This document shows positions 44,500 through 52,367 of a stretch of DNA of 64,000 bases, piece by piece. The translations under genes were made by a program, and so were the position numbers. The notes below the pieces were generated by a model, which searched no databases, was not told the DNA's origin, and saw nothing but the letters and a program-made list of their open reading frames with translations. The stretch is from Proteocatella sphenisci DSM 23131 (GTDB lineage: Bacteria; Bacillota; Clostridia; Peptostreptococcales; Filifactoraceae): NCBI RefSeq assembly GCF_000423525.1, contig NZ_AUID01000010.1:26873-90872 (forward strand). Reading direction: 5' to 3'. Position 1 is the stretch's first letter; each line of letters opens with the position of its first letter.

Positions 44500-45858
44500 C
44501 TATTTACTATTTTCTGCTATCTGTTCCAGTGCCATTCCTATTATTCGGTCTGAATGGTCTGCCATGAATAAAGGTATGTTGAGCAGATCATCATCGAGCC
44601 TGAGGTTGCTGAGTGAAAACCTCACTCTCAGCTTTACTTTTTCACCGTATTTTTCCTTGTATTTCCTAAGGCTTCTGCTCTCTACATTATCCTCTGATTT
44701 TACCTCTACTGGGAAAATGTCATTTTCTCTCTGTATTATAAAGTCAACCTCATAATTTGGATTATCCGTGGTCCAGTAGCGAGGCGTTGCTTCAAACTGG
44801 CTCTGCAGTGCCTGTAGAACATAGTTTTCGCTTAATGCGCCCTTGAACTCCACGAACAGCCTGTTTCCTTCGCCAAATGCTGAAGGTGCGAGCTTGGAAA
44901 ATCTTCGCAGAAGACCTACATCCATCATATACAGTTTAAAAGCCGAAAGATCATCATATGCCGAAATAGGAAGTCCTGGAGCACTGCTTCGATATATTTT
45001 ATGTGAGAGGCCGGCATCACACAGCCATTGCAGAGAATCTTCGTATTCTCTTGCCCTTGCTCCCTCTTTGACTACCTTGTAAATGAACTTCTTATTTTCC
45101 TTTGCCAGCTGAGAGGGTATTGACTTCCATATGAGAGATATTTTAGGAAATTCTCTTGGTTCTGTGTGTTTGGCGAAATCGAGTTCGTAGGCATCAAGGA
45201 TATTTGACTGCACCTTCTGCATAAGCTCCACGTCACGCTCCTGTGTCCAGGCTCTCACTGATTCAGGCATTCCACCTGTCACAAAATACATTTTGAGCTT
45301 TTCATACAGTGGATTGAAAAATGCGTCAGGGACAGGCTCAAGCTTTTCTATGCTGTCCATATAGGCAGCCAGATTGCCATCTCCATTGGCCATAAGAAAT
45401 TCAACAAAGGTCATGGGCCTCACTTCAAGAAAGTCTACTTTCCCAACTGGAAAAGATGCAGGTTTTGAGAGCGCTATCCCCAGCAGAGACCCTGCACACG
45501 CAACGTGATAATGCGGCGTGTTTTCGCAGAAATATTTCAGAGTATTAAGCGCATTCGGGCACTCCTGAATTTCGTCAAATACAATAAGTGTGTCCTGCGG
45601 TGCTTCATAGTTTATCACTTCTTTGCTTGCCATCATCAGATTCTGCAGTATACGATCAACATCCTTGGTACTCTCAAAAAACTGTTTGTATTCAGGATGC
45701 TCGTCAAAGTTGAAGTATGCCATGTTTTTGTAATGATGCTCTGCAAACTCCTTCAGAAGCCATGTCTTACCTACCTGGCGAGCTCCTTTCAGAATAAGCG
45801 GTTTTCTGTACTTCGAGTTTTTCCATTCAACAAGTTTTTTCATAATCAGCCTCTTCAT
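44500..45858 (-). CDS. AAA ATPase with DUF4143 domain
   Basis: A 452-residue protein with an N-terminal AAA_14-type ATPase (Walker A KGARQVGKTW, Walker B LIVFDEIQECPNAL, arginine-containing GSLLGIAL block) and a C-terminal DUF4143 nuclease-like region (DFIIQRENDIFPVEVKSED resembles the restriction-endonuclease D-ExK site). These proteins are common, scattered and often mobile in anaerobes; their role is unknown. It is on the minus strand between flagellar genes and has its own promoter flanked by repeated 8-base sites, so it is most likely an insertion into the motility region. GGGGGA precedes the ATG. Confidence 0.88.
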   Translation of the reverse strand: MKRLIMKKLVEWKNSKYRKPLILKGARQVGKTWLLKEFAEHHYKNMAYFNFDEHPEYKQFFESTKDVDRILQNLMMASKEVINYEAPQDTLIVFDEIQECPNALNTLKYFCENTPHYHVACAGSLLGIALSKPASFPVGKVDFLEVRPMTFVEFLMANGDGNLAAYMDSIEKLEPVPDAFFNPLYEKLKMYFVTGGMPESVRAWTQERDVELMQKVQSNILDAYELDFAKHTEPREFPKISLIWKSIPSQLAKENKKFIYKVVKEGARAREYEDSLQWLCDAGLSHKIYRSSAPGLPISAYDDLSAFKLYMMDVGLLRRFSKLAPSAFGEGNRLFVEFKGALSENYVLQALQSQFEATPRYWTTDNPNYEVDFIIQRENDIFPVEVKSEDNVESRSLRKYKEKYGEKVKLRVRFSLSNLRLDDDLLNIPLFMADHSDRIIGMALEQIAENSK

Positions 45859-45877
45859 AAGACATCCCCCTTTCTTA

Positions 45878-46001
45878 AAATCACATTATTATAGATATTT
45901 TATGCATAAAAATCACATATTTTTATTATAATTATAGTCTGTTTATTTATTCAAGTCAACGAAATCACATTTTAATACATAAAAAAGTGTATAAAATCAC
46001 A
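45878..46001 (-). promoter_or_regulatory. Promoter of the DUF4143 gene with four phased TGTGATTT sites
   Basis: On the minus strand TTGACT (plus 45954-45959) and TATAAT (plus 45931-45936) are 17 bases apart. Four perfect copies of TGTGATTT (plus AAATCACA) lie at 45878-45885, 45910-45917, 45962-45969 and 45994-46001. Their offsets are 32, 52 and 32 bases, close to 3, 5 and 3 helical turns, so all face the same side of DNA, two on each side of the promoter. Confidence 0.7.
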
Positions 46002-46017
46002 CTTCTATACACTTTTT
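45982..46017 (-). terminator. Hairpin terminator after the comFB-parA operon
   Basis: AAAAAGTGTATA (45982-45993) is perfectly complementary to TATACACTTTTT (46006-46017), with a 12-base loop. Read on the minus strand it gives a stem ending in a T-run about 50 bases after the ComFB gene stop. One TGTGATTT site sits in the loop. Confidence 0.6.
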
Positions 46018-46067
46018 GTGGCATAAGGACTTTCCTAGCCATGATATGAAGTTTTAAAAATGACATT

Positions 46068-46760
46068 CTATTCATGATGCGGTTTTTCTTTCACGAGCAT
46101 GCATGCTTTTATAAGTTCGGTTGATATGATAGCGGTATTTTTAGTCTCGTAAAAACTTACCATTGGAAATATAGAGTCCTTGTCGGTAACAACTATCTTT
46201 GTAGGAAGATTGGTAAGTGCAAGTGCAAAAGTATCTACTATACATCTGTCACACATGCACATGTCAAATTTACGCATATAATCGAGGACCTTGTCTTGAA
46301 TAATTCTTTCATATACATTTATATATTTGAAATCCAGATCCAACATAGAGTTTAAATCCTTGCGGTCGTGAAAATGGAGTTTTTGTGACTGTTCAAGCTT
46401 TTGAGCAAGCGTGGTTCTTTCCTGGACGGGATTATTGTTTATTGCAGGTATGGAAGCTGTTTCTTTTGCGGCAAGCTCTGCGGCTGCAGTATTATCTATG
46501 GCAGGCTCACTGTTTATGCCTTTGGCAGGCTCACTTTTTGTAACTTGGGCAGCCTCCTCAGTTTCCAGGGCATCTTTTAGAAAATCAGAAAGCGGATCAT
46601 GATCATGAGTAAGGATTTTCACAACAGGAGAATTTCCTTTTACATTGTCCACACCAGGGACTTCTTTTTTAGTTTCGACAGTATCATCTTTTGTTTCTTC
46701 AGACCCAGAACCCGCTATAAGGTTGAGTACATGTGTAGTCTTGTTGCTTTTTCTAGCCAT
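46068..46760 (-). CDS. ComFB-domain protein with a long disordered N-terminus
   Basis: A 230-residue protein. Residues 1 to about 145 are low-complexity (Glu, Lys, Ala, Asn) with no fold I recognise. Residues about 147-225 match the ComFB family: NVYERIIQDKVLDYMRKF, the CxCxxC motif with C168, C170 and C173, then DTFALALTNLPTKIVVTDKD. ComFB was named from the Bacillus competence operon, and family members have been reported as receptors for cyclic dinucleotides. It is encoded 29 bases after a ParA-type ATPase and divergent from fliS, inside the motility region. AGGGGGTAAG precedes the ATG. Not a ParB: no helix-turn-helix is seen. Confidence 0.75.
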   Translation of the reverse strand: MARKSNKTTHVLNLIAGSGSEETKDDTVETKKEVPGVDNVKGNSPVVKILTHDHDPLSDFLKDALETEEAAQVTKSEPAKGINSEPAIDNTAAAELAAKETASIPAINNNPVQERTTLAQKLEQSQKLHFHDRKDLNSMLDLDFKYINVYERIIQDKVLDYMRKFDMCMCDRCIVDTFALALTNLPTKIVVTDKDSIFPMVSFYETKNTAIISTELIKACMLVKEKPHHE

Positions 46761-46789
46761 TTTATTCTTACCCCCTGAAAAAAATCAAA

Positions 46790-47548
46790 TTAAAGTTTGG
46801 ATAAAAGCTCATCGACAAAGCTGTTGTAATCCGCCGCCGGATTGGAATTAGGTGCATATTCAAATATGCTTATGCCGTGAGCAGGAGATTCAGCAACGAC
46901 TACAGCTGGCCTTATCTTGGATTCAAGCACAAGGGTATCGAGCTGAGATGCGATTTTTTCAGACATTTCAAGTACTTCTCGGGCAAGTATGGTGCGCCCA
47001 TTATATTTTGTAAGGAGTATACCAAGAATGCTCAGTTTTGAGTTATAAAATTTCTGTACGGCAAGAAAGGTTTCCTTTATTTGAGAAACGCCCAGCAGAC
47101 TAAGTATCTCAGGTACCATAGGTATTATAAGATAATCAGATGCCACGTAGGCATTTACAGTAAGTACGTTGAGTGAAGGGGGCGTATCTATGATTATAAA
47201 ATCATAGTGGTCATGCAACTGCGCCAGTACATTTTTGAGAAGATACTCCCTGCCAAACTGATTAAATTCGATTTCCGCACCACTTAGAAGTATATTTGAG
47301 GGTATTATATCACAATGCTCACCGTGAAAAATAGCTTCTTTTATAGTGTTTTGCCCTTTAAAAACATCGTAGATTGAAATGTGGTTCTCTATATCTACTC
47401 CAAAATAAAAACCAAGATTTCCCTGAGGATCCAGGTCAATACCCAAAACCTTGTAGTCTCTCATTGCGAGACCAGATATCAGGGCGCTTGATGAGGTGGT
47501 TTTTCCGACACCACCTTTTTGATTTGTAAAAGTAATAACCTTAGCCAT
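46790..47548 (-). CDS. ParA/Soj-family ATPase
   Basis: A 252-residue deviant-Walker ATPase: Walker A NQKGGVGKTT (residues 9-18), Walker A' in DLDPQGN, Walker B IIIDTPPSL. Such proteins form dimers on membranes or DNA to position cargo (plasmids, chromosome origins, chemotaxis arrays, flagella). The start is ATG 47548 (MAKVITFTNQ), seven bases after GGGGA; the frame extends 18 codons upstream without a site. It shares an operon with the ComFB protein, not with ParB. It has no N-terminal FlhF-binding extension of the kind found in FlhG, so it is not a plain FlhG, though it could fill that role. Confidence 0.85.
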   Translation of the reverse strand: MAKVITFTNQKGGVGKTTSSSALISGLAMRDYKVLGIDLDPQGNLGFYFGVDIENHISIYDVFKGQNTIKEAIFHGEHCDIIPSNILLSGAEIEFNQFGREYLLKNVLAQLHDHYDFIIIDTPPSLNVLTVNAYVASDYLIIPMVPEILSLLGVSQIKETFLAVQKFYNSKLSILGILLTKYNGRTILAREVLEMSEKIASQLDTLVLESKIRPAVVVAESPAHGISIFEYAPNSNPAADYNSFVDELLSKL

Positions 47549-47732
47549 AATATATCCCCATTTCACACAAATTATATAAATTAGAATCAAAACTATTAAC
47601 AAAAGCGCACAGTCTGTCGAATATACTTATATAAGAGTAATTATACTCATAATGTTTAAAATTACATATAAAGTGTTTTCGACATAATATGTTAAAAACA
47701 TAATAATAAAATAAAAAAGGATGGCAATTAAT
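47549..47732. promoter_or_regulatory. Divergent promoter region between parA and fliS
   Basis: On the minus strand TATAAT (plus ATTATA at 47571-47576) with a weak TTAATA 17 bases upstream is a candidate parA promoter. An inverted repeat GAGTA-ATTA-TACTC lies at 47635-47648. On the plus strand I see no clean sigma-A or sigma-28 promoter for fliS; TCGACATAA near 47689 only loosely recalls a sigma-28 -10 box. Confidence 0.4.
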
Positions 47733-48104
47733 ATGCAATATGGACATGAACAATACAAAGAGCAATCTATAAACACAATGACCAAAGGAGAACAGCTTGT
47801 CCTTCTCTTTGACGAGGTAGTAAAAAATCTGAAAAAATCAGAAATTGCTATAGAAATTAAAAATTATGAGCTTCTTGATGAATCCATACAAAAGTCTATG
47901 GACATAGTCAGGTACCTTATCAGCATACTAGACAGGAGCATCCCTATAAGTGATGAGCTTTATAGAATGTATGACTTTTTTCTTTACGAATTCAACCGTA
48001 TAAAATCGGGAAGAAAAACCCAGGTAGTTGAAGAAGTAAAAGAGCTTGTAATTGAAATGAGAGACGCATTCAAAGAAGCTGACAAGATAGCCTCCAAAAA
48101 ATAA
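47733..48104 (+). CDS. fliS: Flagellin export chaperone FliS
   Basis: A 123-residue four-helix protein, beginning MQYGHEQYKEQSINTMTKGE, matching FliS; the LVLLFDEVVKNLKKSEIAIE region is the family core. I start at ATG 47733 because AAGGATGG (47717-47724) is well placed for it; the ATG at 47721 lies inside that site. fliS usually sits with fliD and flagellin genes; here it stands alone, divergent from parA. A strong terminator follows. Confidence 0.88.
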   Translation: MQYGHEQYKEQSINTMTKGEQLVLLFDEVVKNLKKSEIAIEIKNYELLDESIQKSMDIVRYLISILDRSIPISDELYRMYDFFLYEFNRIKSGRKTQVVEEVKELVIEMRDAFKEADKIASKK

Positions 48105-48139
48105 AAATCGAATCAACAATAATAACAATAATAGCATCC

Positions 48140-48171
48140 AAAGCAGCAGTAGGAATACAGCTGCTTTTTTT
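48140..48171 (+). terminator. Intrinsic terminator after fliS
   Basis: AAAGCAGC (48140-48147) pairs with GCTGCTTT (48160-48167) and is followed by a run of T. It lies 36 bases after the fliS stop, between fliS and the convergent peptidase gene. Confidence 0.85.
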
Positions 48172-48176
48172 ATGTT

Positions 48177-49046
48177 CTACATTCCAGCCAGCCCCTGTAT
48201 GAGCCAAAATGGGCCCCCACTTCCAGCGCTGTATTTTGCCTGGCTCAGTATGGTTTCTATATCCCAGCTTTTCTGGGAGTTTGCAAGGCTGTTAGAGTCA
48301 GCGATTATGACCTTACCGTCTTTATCAAGACCGGCAAGGACTATAAAATGTCCTGTAGAATTTGTGAACAGTCCTTTTTTTGTAAGTACAGCAAAAAAAT
48401 TCCCTTTTTCAAGTTCAGATATTATGGCATCTGGTGAATAGTCATAAAAACCAGAAGACTTTATCGAAAAATGCGCAAGGCCATCTGTCATTATGGCGTG
48501 ATTTGAGCCCGCTGAAGGAGAGTAGAGTCCCTTTGGGTACATTAGCTCTGCAACTTTATAGGGGTTGGTATCAATGCCTGTCAGAGTGTTTGCTATCATT
48601 GCCACAGAAGCAGGGCCACATCCATATATGTCTATAGAATCCCCAGCCTTAACCCCCATATCCTTCCACCTTGGGTCATGCTGGCTCATATAAACAAAAT
48701 TGCCATTTATCATGAAGTCATAAAGTCCCGAACTGGAAACATCATTTTCTGAATCAGAATATAGATTTTCATAAAGTTCATCTTCTTCATCTTTATCTTC
48801 TGGTCTTATTTCTTCTGCAAATACATAAAATCTGGATTTTATATTTTCGGCAGAATCCGCTGCTCCAGATGCAAGTTTTATGGTGTTTTGCTGTATAGAA
48901 TCATAGGTTTTATTTACAAAGCTTAAATCTATGTCAGCATCATAATGAACATTAAACACAGAAGCTATAAGGACAAAGCTTATAGAAAATACTATTGAAA
49001 AAGGAGATAAAAATCTGAAAAGCGATGATATCTTTAGTTTTCTCAA
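48177..49046 (-). CDS. C39-like (papain-fold) cysteine peptidase, membrane anchored
   Basis: A 289-residue protein with one N-terminal membrane segment (about 14-32), an acidic linker (about 70-105) and a C-terminal peptidase_C39-like domain. Motifs seen are MSQHDPRWKDMG, the Cys block DIYGCGPASVAMIANTLTG, and the His block STGHFIVLAGLDKDGKVII with the following ADSNS. That domain would lie outside the cell, so a wall or surface protein substrate is likely. TTG start at 49046 with GGAGGAAA upstream. It has its own promoter and is divergent from the FtsE-like gene. Confidence 0.8.
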   Translation of the reverse strand: MRKLKISSLFRFLSPFSIVFSISFVLIASVFNVHYDADIDLSFVNKTYDSIQQNTIKLASGAADSAENIKSRFYVFAEEIRPEDKDEEDELYENLYSDSENDVSSSGLYDFMINGNFVYMSQHDPRWKDMGVKAGDSIDIYGCGPASVAMIANTLTGIDTNPYKVAELMYPKGLYSPSAGSNHAIMTDGLAHFSIKSSGFYDYSPDAIISELEKGNFFAVLTKKGLFTNSTGHFIVLAGLDKDGKVIIADSNSLANSQKSWDIETILSQAKYSAGSGGPFWLIQGLAGM

Positions 49047-49092
49047 ATTTCCTCCTTTTATCTTAACTAAAATTAATTTTACATATTAGAAT

Positions 49093-49163
49093 ATTATACC
49101 ACTAAAATAATGCCCAATCAATAATATAGGGCAGTTGAAATGAAAAAATAAAGAGTATATAAT
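49093..49163. promoter_or_regulatory. Divergent promoters for the C39-like peptidase and the FtsE-like gene
   Basis: Plus strand: TTGAAA (49135-49140), 17 bases, TATAAT (49158-49163), for the FtsE-like gene. Minus strand: TTGATT (plus 49116-49121), 17 bases, TATAAT (plus 49093-49098), for the peptidase. Between them TGCCC (49111-49115) and GGGCA (49129-49133) form a short inverted repeat that could be a shared operator. Confidence 0.7.
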
Positions 49164-49225
49164 AAGGATAAGAATATTAAAGATAGTAAACAAGTATTTC
49201 AATTGATATCAGCGGGGTTGAGTTA

Positions 49226-49906
49226 ATGGGTTTTATAGAATTCAAAGGTGTAAGCAAGGCATATGAAAATGGGCATACAGCTCTTCTTAATTTAAGTGTT
49301 TCTGTAGACAGGGGAGAGTTTTTGTTCATAGTTGGGGAAAATGGGTCAGGAAAGAGCACCCTTTTGGAACTGCTTATATCGGTATTCAGGCCCGACTGGG
49401 GACAAATAATAGTAGATGGTCAGGATATATCTGAGCTGACAAGAGATGAAATCCCATACTACAGAAGGAGTTTTGGTATAATATCGCCAAGGGTGCCTCT
49501 GGTGTCAGAGCTTGATGTTTTTCACAATGTATCTCTTCCACTAAACATAAGGGCTACAAAGAAAAAGCATATAAAACAGGCTGTTGATCTGGCTCTTGGA
49601 GCGGTAGGAATGAAAGACAAAGTGGACTCCAATATAGGGGACTTATCAGGTGGAGAACAGATAAAAATAATGATTGCAAGAGCTATAATAACTGATCCAG
49701 CCATACTTATAGCAGATGAGCCTACTGCAAACCTGAGCACAGATGATGCTTGGGATATATTAAATCTGATTGAACATATAAACTACAGTGGAACGACTGT
49801 AATTATGGCCACCCACCAAAAAAAACTGGTAGATTTGTCAAGAAAAAGAGTAATAAGGCTTAAAAAAGGCAAACTGGTATCAGATGTAAAAAGAGGAAAA
49901 TATTAG
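49226..49906 (+). CDS. FtsE-like ABC ATPase without an FtsX neighbour
   Basis: A 226-residue ATPase close to FtsE in layout (start FIEFKGVSKAYENGHTALLN, then ISELTRDEIPYYRRSFGI). Walker A GENGSGKST, signature LSGGEQIK, Walker B ILIADEPTANLS and H-loop ATHQKK are present. The Q-loop, VFQDF in FtsE, reads IISPRVPL here: the Gln is missing, which is unusual since it couples ATPase to membrane partner. No permease follows; the next gene is on the opposite strand. FtsEX controls wall hydrolases, and the divergent neighbour is an exported peptidase, but a link is only a guess. Confidence 0.8.
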   Translation: MGFIEFKGVSKAYENGHTALLNLSVSVDRGEFLFIVGENGSGKSTLLELLISVFRPDWGQIIVDGQDISELTRDEIPYYRRSFGIISPRVPLVSELDVFHNVSLPLNIRATKKKHIKQAVDLALGAVGMKDKVDSNIGDLSGGEQIKIMIARAIITDPAILIADEPTANLSTDDAWDILNLIEHINYSGTTVIMATHQKKLVDLSRKRVIRLKKGKLVSDVKRGKY

Positions 49907-49957
49907 GCTGAAAAAAAGAATACACAAAATGTTTTACACTACCTTTTCTGCTAATTA

Positions 49958-49995
49958 AAAAAACCTGCGACCTTGTGCCTGGCCGCAGGTTTTTT
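49958..49995. terminator. Bidirectional terminator between the FtsE-like gene and a chemoreceptor
   Basis: AAAAAACCTGCG (49958-49969) is perfectly complementary to CGCAGGTTTTTT (49984-49995), giving a 12-base-pair stem with T-runs on both strands. It serves the FtsE-like gene on the plus strand and the chemoreceptor on the minus strand. Confidence 0.92.
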
Positions 49996-50002
49996 CTTGT
50001 TT

Positions 50003-52009
50003 TTATTTATTTGGAAGTACGAATTTCTTTGCAATCATCTCAAGCGTAGAAGCAAGACTTGACAACTGTTCACTTGCGGCAGAGCTTTCTTCGGCTGCTG
50101 CGGAGTTACTGTGAACTACTGCGCTTATTTCATCTACAGAGCTTCTTATATGGGCTATCTGCTCAGCTTCTTCGAGTGCGGCCGTAGATATGCTTTGTAC
50201 CATTGCGGTACTTTCATCAACGGAAGTTATAACTTCTGAAAGCGCCTCTTGTGTTTCACTGGCTATGTCTGTTCCATCTTTTACTGCTCGGATAGAATTT
50301 TCAATAAGGGCCGTAGTGTTTTTGGCAGCTTCAGAAGATTTGGTTGCAAGATTTCTTACCTCGTCAGCAACTACTGCAAATCCTTTTCCAGCGCTTCCTG
50401 CTCTGGCAGCTTCTACCGCGGCATTGAGGGCAAGAATGTTGGTCTGAAATGCTATATCTTCTATAGTTTTTATTATCTTTCCAATTTCAAGAGATTCGCT
50501 GCTTATACGGCTCATTGCATTCATCATCTGCTCCATCTGTTCATTACTGTTGGATACAGCGTGGCCTACTGCAGCTATCTGTGAGTTTAGGACTGTAGAA
50601 TGCTCAGCACTTAGATTTATATTTTCAGAAATATCATTCATGTTAATGGCAAGGTTTTGTATTGAACTAGATTGCTCGCTTGACCCATTTGCAAGTTGCT
50701 GGGCTCCGTTTGCAATCTCCATAGATCCAGATGCAAGCTGTGATGATATAGAAGTAATGTCTCCTATTACATCAGAGAAAGCGAAAACTGTTTTTTCAAG
50801 AGACTCTTTTAGTCTGTAGAATTCACCGCTGTAATCCTGCTCAAGGTCTATATCCAGATTTCCCTGTGCAAAACTGTCCAGTGAATTGGAGATTTCGTCT
50901 ATATAAAGAATGTAGGTACGAAGCTTTGTTACAAGGACTGCCATACCTCTTGCCAGTTCTCCAACTTCGTCTTGTGAATCAGTATGGATATCTACATCGT
51001 AATTTCCTTTCACAAGCTCATTAGTAACCGCAGTAAGCTTCTTGAGTGGATTTGTGATTCTTCCTGAGAGGATTACAAGGGCTCCTATCATAAGGATAAG
51101 TGAGAGTATGTTTATAGTTAATATTTTGGCTGTTATGCTATTTACTTTTGCAGTGAGTTCACTTGCGGGCTGACTTGATAGTATACCCCAGCCAGTGTCT
51201 CCTATAGGCATATAGCATCCTACAGCGGCATTTCCACGATCGTCATATTCTTTTATAGCTGTTTCCTGGCTTACTATATTATTTTGAATTTCAGCATCCA
51301 GGCCTATCTCGCCCACAGACTTCATTATCATGGCGCTGTCTTGATGAGAAAGCACGGCCTGACCTCTTGTAATAAGGATGGCAAACCCATTTTCGCCAAT
51401 TACATGCTGCTGGGACATAGCATTAAGGGCTGTTATGTTTATATCAAGACCTGTAATGCCGACGATTTTTCCTGAGGGATCATATACAGGTGCAGTAACT
51501 GCAACAACCATGTTTCCAGTTATTATATCTGTGTATGGTTCAGATATTATAGTTTTTCTTGTTTCTCCATCTTTGAACCAGTATTCCTTTTCTTCAAGGA
51601 AATAGTCATCTCCAGATATATAGGTTCCTCCGTCTATAACTACACTTGGATCAAGGTCTGCCACATAGGCTGAAACTATGTTTTCCTTGTCGCCTTCCTG
51701 AGAAGATTTAAGCATGGCTTTTACATTTGCAAAATGTGAAGACTCTCGTATGTCATCGCTTCCAGAGGTTTCGATTAATAGGTTTTTGACATTTATATCG
51801 TGAGCCATCTGCAAAACTGAAGACTGATAGTGGGATAGATAGTTTTCGGATTTGTTTGCAAGGAGCTCAGTCTCAATTTTTGCAAGCTGCTGATTGCTTT
51901 CCTCAAACAGGTTACCTGTGGTCACGTAGGTAAAGAGGCTCGAGACAAGCATTACTGCTGCAAGCGTACCGCCGATTACCACCAGTATCCGGGATCTTAT
52001 GCTTTTCAT
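50003..52009 (-). CDS. Methyl-accepting chemotaxis protein with dCache sensor
   Basis: A 668-residue receptor. Membrane segment (about 5-28), an extracellular double-Cache sensor domain (about 35-280; [20 protein letters not shown], then [20 protein letters not shown]), second membrane segment (about 286-306), HAMP ([20 protein letters not shown] onward), and the cytoplasmic signalling hairpin ([20 protein letters not shown]). I start at ATG 52009 ([10 protein letters not shown]) with AAAGGA 9 bases upstream. No CheR-binding pentapeptide is present at the C-terminus. It lies 82 bases downstream of the FlhB-C-like gene and may share its transcript. Confidence 0.93.
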   Translation of the reverse strand: MKSIRSRILVVIGGTLAAVMLVSSLFTYVTTGNLFEESNQQLAKIETELLANKSENYLSHYQSSVLQMAHDINVKNLLIETSGSDDIRESSHFANVKAMLKSSQEGDKENIVSAYVADLDPSVVIDGGTYISGDDYFLEEKEYWFKDGETRKTIISEPYTDIITGNMVVAVTAPVYDPSGKIVGITGLDINITALNAMSQQHVIGENGFAILITRGQAVLSHQDSAMIMKSVGEIGLDAEIQNNIVSQETAIKEYDDRGNAAVGCYMPIGDTGWGILSSQPASELTAKVNSITAKILTINILSLILMIGALVILSGRITNPLKKLTAVTNELVKGNYDVDIHTDSQDEVGELARGMAVLVTKLRTYILYIDEISNSLDSFAQGNLDIDLEQDYSGEFYRLKESLEKTVFAFSDVIGDITSISSQLASGSMEIANGAQQLANGSSEQSSSIQNLAINMNDISENINLSAEHSTVLNSQIAAVGHAVSNSNEQMEQMMNAMSRISSESLEIGKIIKTIEDIAFQTNILALNAAVEAARAGSAGKGFAVVADEVRNLATKSSEAAKNTTALIENSIRAVKDGTDIASETQEALSEVITSVDESTAMVQSISTAALEEAEQIAHIRSSVDEISAVVHSNSAAAEESSAASEQLSSLASTLEMIAKKFVLPNK

Positions 52010-52091
52010 AAAATGTTTCCTTTCATGCACAAAAATAATAAAATAAAAAATTACTTAAAATATGCCTAGTCTAATTCTACACAAGAGTATG

Positions 52092-52367
52092 TTATTTATC
52101 AACTGAATAATTTAGAAAGTATACATATATGTCTACAATGGTCTTGTAAAGCTCTTCGGGTATTTCTGAACCCAGCTCAAGCTGAGTCAGCATGGTAGCA
52201 AGAGAGTTATCTTCATATACGGCCACATTGTTGTTATTTGCTATCTCTACTATCTTTTCAGCCATATATCCCATCCCTGAGGCAACTATGACAGGAGAGT
52301 GACCTGTAGTCTCATCATAGGTAAGGGCGACCGCTTTTTTTGTGGATACATTTTTATATTGAGACAT
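52092..52367 (-). CDS. FlhB C-terminal-domain-like soluble protein (FhlX/YlqH type)
   Basis: A 91-residue protein equivalent to the cytoplasmic C-terminal domain of FlhB, without any membrane segment. KKAVALTYDETTGHSPVIVA aligns with the FlhB sequence right after its NPTH cleavage site (HFAVALKYDIEKDGAPILVA at 37661 onward); the NPTH itself reads VSTK here. It thus resembles the released FlhB fragment. Similar small genes (ylqH) are known in Bacillus, and in other species a counterpart (FhlX) can partly replace FlhB-C. It overlaps the FliK-like gene by 14 bases. Confidence 0.85.
   Translation of the reverse strand: MSQYKNVSTKKAVALTYDETTGHSPVIVASGMGYMAEKIVEIANNNNVAVYEDNSLATMLTQLELGSEIPEELYKTIVDIYVYFLNYSVDK

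Noticed and set aside
45878..46001. CRISPR array
   Set aside because: The repeat is only 8 bases, occurs four times, has uneven spacing with promoter elements between, and no cas gene is near.
44500..46001. Insertion sequence or integrated element around the DUF4143 gene
   Set aside because: No transposase, integrase, terminal inverted repeats or target duplication was found; it may still be a transferred gene.
46068..47548. Plasmid-type ParA-ParB partition pair or toxin-antitoxin unit
   Set aside because: The second gene has no DNA-binding motif and carries a ComFB domain with CxCxxC; no centromere-like repeats were seen next to it.
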